The notes under the pieces were generated by a model. The model was not told the origin of the DNA. It ran no database searches and worked only from the letters and a program-made list of their open reading frames with translations. Shown here piece after piece: positions 61,020-64,000 of a stretch of 64,000 nucleotides of DNA. The stretch is taken from assembly GCF_013372265.1 (NCBI RefSeq), contig NZ_CP054051.1:1-64000 (forward strand). The letters run 5' to 3'. The DNA comes from Aliarcobacter cibarius. Its GTDB lineage: Bacteria; Campylobacterota; Campylobacteria; Campylobacterales; Arcobacteraceae. Position 1 is the stretch's first letter. Each line of letters starts with the position of its first letter. The translations under genes and the position numbers were made by a program.

Positions 61020-62225
61020 TTACAAAAACATCCCAAAAGGTATAGCTATTAAATCATCACTAAATTCAACTACCATATCACCATTATAAAAGACTACACC
61101 TAAACACTTTTTTTCATCATATCTACTTTGTAAATCTATAATATGTTTAAAATCTTCTTTTTTTACACTGCTGCTTTGTTTTATTTCTATAGCTAAAAGT
61201 TCATTATCTACTTCTATTATAAAATCTATTTCTTTTTTATCATTTGTTCTATAATGAAATATTTGTGCTTGTTTTTGTAAATAAGATAGATGTTTGTTTA
61301 GTTCACAAAATATATATGTTTCAAAAATTTGTCCACTATATGTTGAATTTAAAAGTTGTTCTTTTGAATTTATTTTCAGTAAATTACATAGTACCCCTGT
61401 GTCATTAAAAAATACTTTTGGTGACTTTACGAACTGCTTTCCTATATTTATAAAATATGGTTTTAAAAGTGTCACTTGGTAGATTCGGCTTATGATAGAA
61501 AGATAATTTTCTGTTGTTATATCTTTTATACCTATATCATTGCTTAGGCTTGATTTATTTAAAATTGTACCACTTCTAGTCGATAAAATATTTACAAATT
61601 TAATGAAACTATCTATATCTCTTATATCAGCTAAATCTCTAGCATCTCTTTCTATATAAGTTGCAATGTATGAAGTAAACCATAAATCTTTTGATAAACC
61701 ACTAAGTTCTAAAATCTCAGGATAACCACCATCTAAAATATGATTACACACTTCATCAGTATAATCTTTTTTGACTAATTTGAAATCTCTATTTAGTAGT
61801 TTTTCTATGATATTTTCATTTGGTTTATCATTTTTTTCTTTTGAACTAAGAGGATGAAGTCGCAGTTCGCAAAGTCTTCCAGCTAAAGTATCTTTACTAT
61901 CTTTATGATCAAGAACATTTGAGCTTCCTGTAAGTAAAAAATCTCCATTAACTCTATTTGAATCAATGTGCATCTTTATATATTCTAAAAGAGATGGAAC
62001 TTTTTGTATCTCATCAAGACAAATAGGAAACTCGATATTTTTAAGAAAACCTTTTGGATTTTCTTTTGCATAAAGTCGAAGTTCTCCATCATCAAATGTA
62101 AGATAATTTTCAAAATTTTCAAGTGCAAGAGTTGATTTACCAACTTGTCTAGCACCATTTAAAAGTACAACAGGAAATGTATCTAGTGCTATTTTGAGTA
62201 TTGATTCTAGTGTTCTTTTTTTCAT
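61020..62225 (-). CDS. ATP-binding protein of the AAA/DUF4143 family
   Basis: A 401-residue protein with Walker A LLNGARQVGKSTLAL, Walker B ICLDEIQKVPSL, sensor FLLTGSSNVLDH, and a C-terminal DUF4143 domain with a nuclease-like ending: FHYRTNDKKEIDFIIEVDNE and LLAIEIKQSS (E-x-K). Members are common in genomes with mobile elements, and their function is mostly unknown. It looks intact, unlike its neighbours, with an ordinary ATG. Confidence 0.85.
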   Translation of the reverse strand: MKKRTLESILKIALDTFPVVLLNGARQVGKSTLALENFENYLTFDDGELRLYAKENPKGFLKNIEFPICLDEIQKVPSLLEYIKMHIDSNRVNGDFLLTGSSNVLDHKDSKDTLAGRLCELRLHPLSSKEKNDKPNENIIEKLLNRDFKLVKKDYTDEVCNHILDGGYPEILELSGLSKDLWFTSYIATYIERDARDLADIRDIDSFIKFVNILSTRSGTILNKSSLSNDIGIKDITTENYLSIISRIYQVTLLKPYFINIGKQFVKSPKVFFNDTGVLCNLLKINSKEQLLNSTYSGQIFETYIFCELNKHLSYLQKQAQIFHYRTNDKKEIDFIIEVDNELLAIEIKQSSSVKKEDFKHIIDLQSRYDEKKCLGVVFYNGDMVVEFSDDLIAIPFGMFL

Positions 62226-62297
62226 TTTATCTCTTTAATGGTATATTTTTTACCATTATACTATATAAATTTATAATAAAAACTTGAGTAATAGTTA

Positions 62298-62746
62298 AAC
62301 CCGGATTATGCAATAGTAGAATTTCAATTTAATCAAACATACAATAAAATCTAAGTTCAAACATTATTTCAAAGGATCACCAAATGGGTGAACTAAAAAT
62401 AGAATATTCAGATAAAAAGTTACATTATGATGGCATATAACATTATGGCACTATTCAAACACGAAGTGCTCAATTCAAATATGATGCTTTCTACCTTAAG
62501 ATCCTACTGCTTTGCATTAGGATCTTGGATTACAGAACATGCTAATATAAAGACACTAAAAATATCACTTCCTCAAAAAAGACGAGCTTGGATGGATGGT
62601 TTGTTTGAAAATGTGAAACAATCACAACTGCCATTCAAATATACCTGACAATTTTGAACTAAATTACACTCAAAGAAGCTAAAAAATTACAATCTATAGT
62701 TGTAAAATAATCAGCTATGCACTTTTTCTATTGCATAATCCGGGTT
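62298..62746 (+). mobile_element. Internally deleted IS1380-type element with perfect 19-bp ends
   Basis: AACCCGGATTATGCAATAG (62298-62316) and its exact reverse complement (62728-62746) bound a 449-bp element. Inside, ATG at 62384 starts MGELKIEYSDKKLHYDGI and stops; a frame at 62427-62648 carries the transposase C-terminus (MMAYNIMALFKHEVLNSNM, then SLPQKRRAWMDGLFEN). The middle of the gene is gone. The element looks like a MITE-like, non-autonomous derivative that a full copy could still move. Confidence 0.8.
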
Positions 62747-62789
62747 AAAATTATAATGATTAGAAAAATATAATATTAGTTCACATGAT

Positions 62790-62885
62790 TTAAATTTACT
62801 TCACTAAAAGATAAATTTGAAAAAAAACAAAATAGTAGAATTTCTAAAATTAGTGAAATATTAAATCGTAAGAGATCTGAATAAA
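62790..62885 (+). pseudogene. Short C-terminal reading-frame remnant
   Basis: A frame ending FTSLKDKFEKKQNSRISKI and SEILNRKRSE stops at 62885, between two IS1380 ends. It could be the tail of a disrupted gene; the family is not recognised. Confidence 0.25.
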
Positions 62886-62894
62886 AGAATCTTT

Positions 62895-63030
62895 ATCCCG
62901 CATTATGCAATAGCTAAATAAGAATCTAAAATAAAGTACCATAAAATAACACTTCATAAGCATTCATAAGGAACACCAAATGGGTGAATTAAAAATTGAG
63001 TATTCTGATAAAAAAGTTACAATTTGGACA
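62895..63030 (+). mobile_element. Left end of a second IS1380-type element, truncated
   Basis: ATCCCGCATTATGCAATAG is a near copy of the 19-bp end above, followed by a spacer and ATG (62980) with MGELKIEYSDKKVTIW, the start of an IS1380-type transposase. After about 16 codons it meets the IS1634-type gene on the other strand. No right end is seen. Confidence 0.7.
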
Positions 63031-64000
63031 AAGAGTTGTATTTGTTACATATCCTTTGATACCATCCCAAAGTCCATCTTGTTCAAATTTTTCATAATTT
63101 ATTACAACTTCAATTTCATTTTTTAAGTGAAGGTATTTATTATATCCTCTACTATTGATTTTATCTTTAGTAAGTTTCCCACTTTTAATAGTTTTTTCTA
63201 ATCTTTTTAAACCTTTCTCTCTATTATATTTATCTTTTTTTGCTCTTTTTTGAGTATATGATAAAATTAAAGTGAGATCATCCTTTTTGACAGATGCTAA
63301 ATTATTTTCATCATTAAGATTTAGAGAAAGTATCTCTTTTTTTGTAATATGATTTTCATTTTTTATTCTTGCACCCAGAATAAATTCATAGTTATTTATT
63401 TTCAGTTCTTCAATATTCTGTTTTGATAATAATCCTGAATCTGCAATTACAATTGGTTTTTGTAAATTAAACTTTTGTTCAAACTTTTCTAGTATTGGAA
63501 TTAGTGTATTACCTTCATAGCTATTTCCTTCATAAATATCATAGCCTATTGGGTATCCATATTCACCTACTAGAAGTCCAAGCATTATTTGTGGACTTTG
63601 AAATTTCCCATCTTTACTGAATCCAATCTTTCTTAAATCATCTTCATCCTCATTCTCAAAGTAGAGTATTGTTACATCATAAAATAAAACAGTTATCTCT
63701 CCAACTATTTTTTTTGTATGTAAAAAAGCAACTTGTTCTATTTCATCTTTGTATTTATTATGAAACTTATCCATAAACCTATAAATCTTCATAATATCAA
63801 TATCTATATTTCTATATCTTTTTAGGTATTCAATAACTTTTAATTTACTACCAGGGTTTATAAGTCTTGTGATTACTAAATGTTTTAATATTTCATCTTT
63901 TGTTATTTTACTAAATCCAATATAATCAAATATTTTCCCAATAAATAGTTCTGGTCCAATACATAAAACACTATTTGTTGAAAGATTTTTTACAAATGTA
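62989..64000 (-). pseudogene. IS1634-family transposase, 3' truncated and continuing past the window
   Basis: The minus-strand frame is open from the window edge and reads SKITKDEILKHLVITRLINPGSK, TVLFYDVTILYFENEDEDD (catalytic D), and VIADSGLLSKQNIEELKINN (D), then GIKGYVTNTTL where the family similarity stops. The C-terminal region with the catalytic Glu is replaced by sequence antisense to the IS1380 end from about 63030, so the protein is truncated. The N-terminus lies beyond 64000. Confidence 0.82.

Noticed and set aside
61020-64000. A prophage or integrative element with the DUF4143 gene as cargo
   Set aside because: No capsid, tail, replication or complete integrase genes and no attachment repeats were seen.

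Overview
The window opens exactly on the dnaA start codon and is very AT-rich. Gene content and 16S rRNA point to a free-living epsilonproteobacterium of the Arcobacter group (Aliarcobacter/Arcobacter; species not assignable by eye). Supporting signs are a dnaA-dnaN-gyrB start, a Campylobacterota-type molybdate locus, MCPs ending in an EWESF-like pentapeptide, frequent TTG starts, and an rrn operon ordered 16S-Ile-Ala-23S-5S.

Layout. 0-6.5 kb: replication genes (dnaA, a candidate origin with inverted DnaA-like boxes, dnaN, gyrB), then queF, an HTH protein, a small SRP RNA on the minus strand and a YqaA-like membrane protein. 6.5-10.1 kb: molybdate uptake and sensing (modE, a di-Mop protein, modB, modC, a methyltransferase) with no modA in the run. 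10.2-13.7 kb: a DUF4010 membrane protein, a LysR regulator and a divergent MFS exporter. 13.7-20.8 kb: a minus-strand assimilatory sulfur cluster (metY, an Rrf2 regulator, cysK, DUF2061, cysH, cysD, cysN and a half-length sulfite-reductase-like protein). There is no cysC and CysH is of the iron-sulfur APS-reductase type, so sulfate probably goes sulfate to APS to sulfite. 21-34.9 kb: cupin, flavoprotein, chemoreceptor, a complete RND efflux operon, a diguanylate cyclase, a Bcr/CflA exporter, Dps and a phosphatase. 35.2-49.8 kb: a ThDP enzyme with an aldehyde dehydrogenase, ung, an NO-linked pair (YgbA_NO-family gene and a Crp/Fnr regulator) sharing a perfect FNR-type box, small housekeeping genes, and the secG-frr-pyrE run.

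49.9-55.6 kb: one complete rRNA operon with a consensus sigma70 promoter, long inverted repeats flanking 16S and 23S (RNase III-type processing stems), and a strong terminator.

55.65-64 kb: an insertion-sequence graveyard directly behind the rRNA operon. An IS630-family element with a TA duplication splits a VF530 (DUF2132) gene; removing it restores that junction exactly. A truncated second copy lies 159 bp away. Then come a TnsA-like endonuclease gene cut by an IS21 istB remnant, a tyrosine-recombinase fragment, AT-rich degenerate repeats, an istA fragment, an apparently unassigned structured RNA with its own promoter and U-tract, a nuclease-like ORF convergent with it, a DUF4143 ATPase, an internally deleted IS1380-type element with perfect 19-bp ends, and an IS1634-type transposase running off the window. 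The structured RNA near 60.4 kb is the best candidate for something undescribed.
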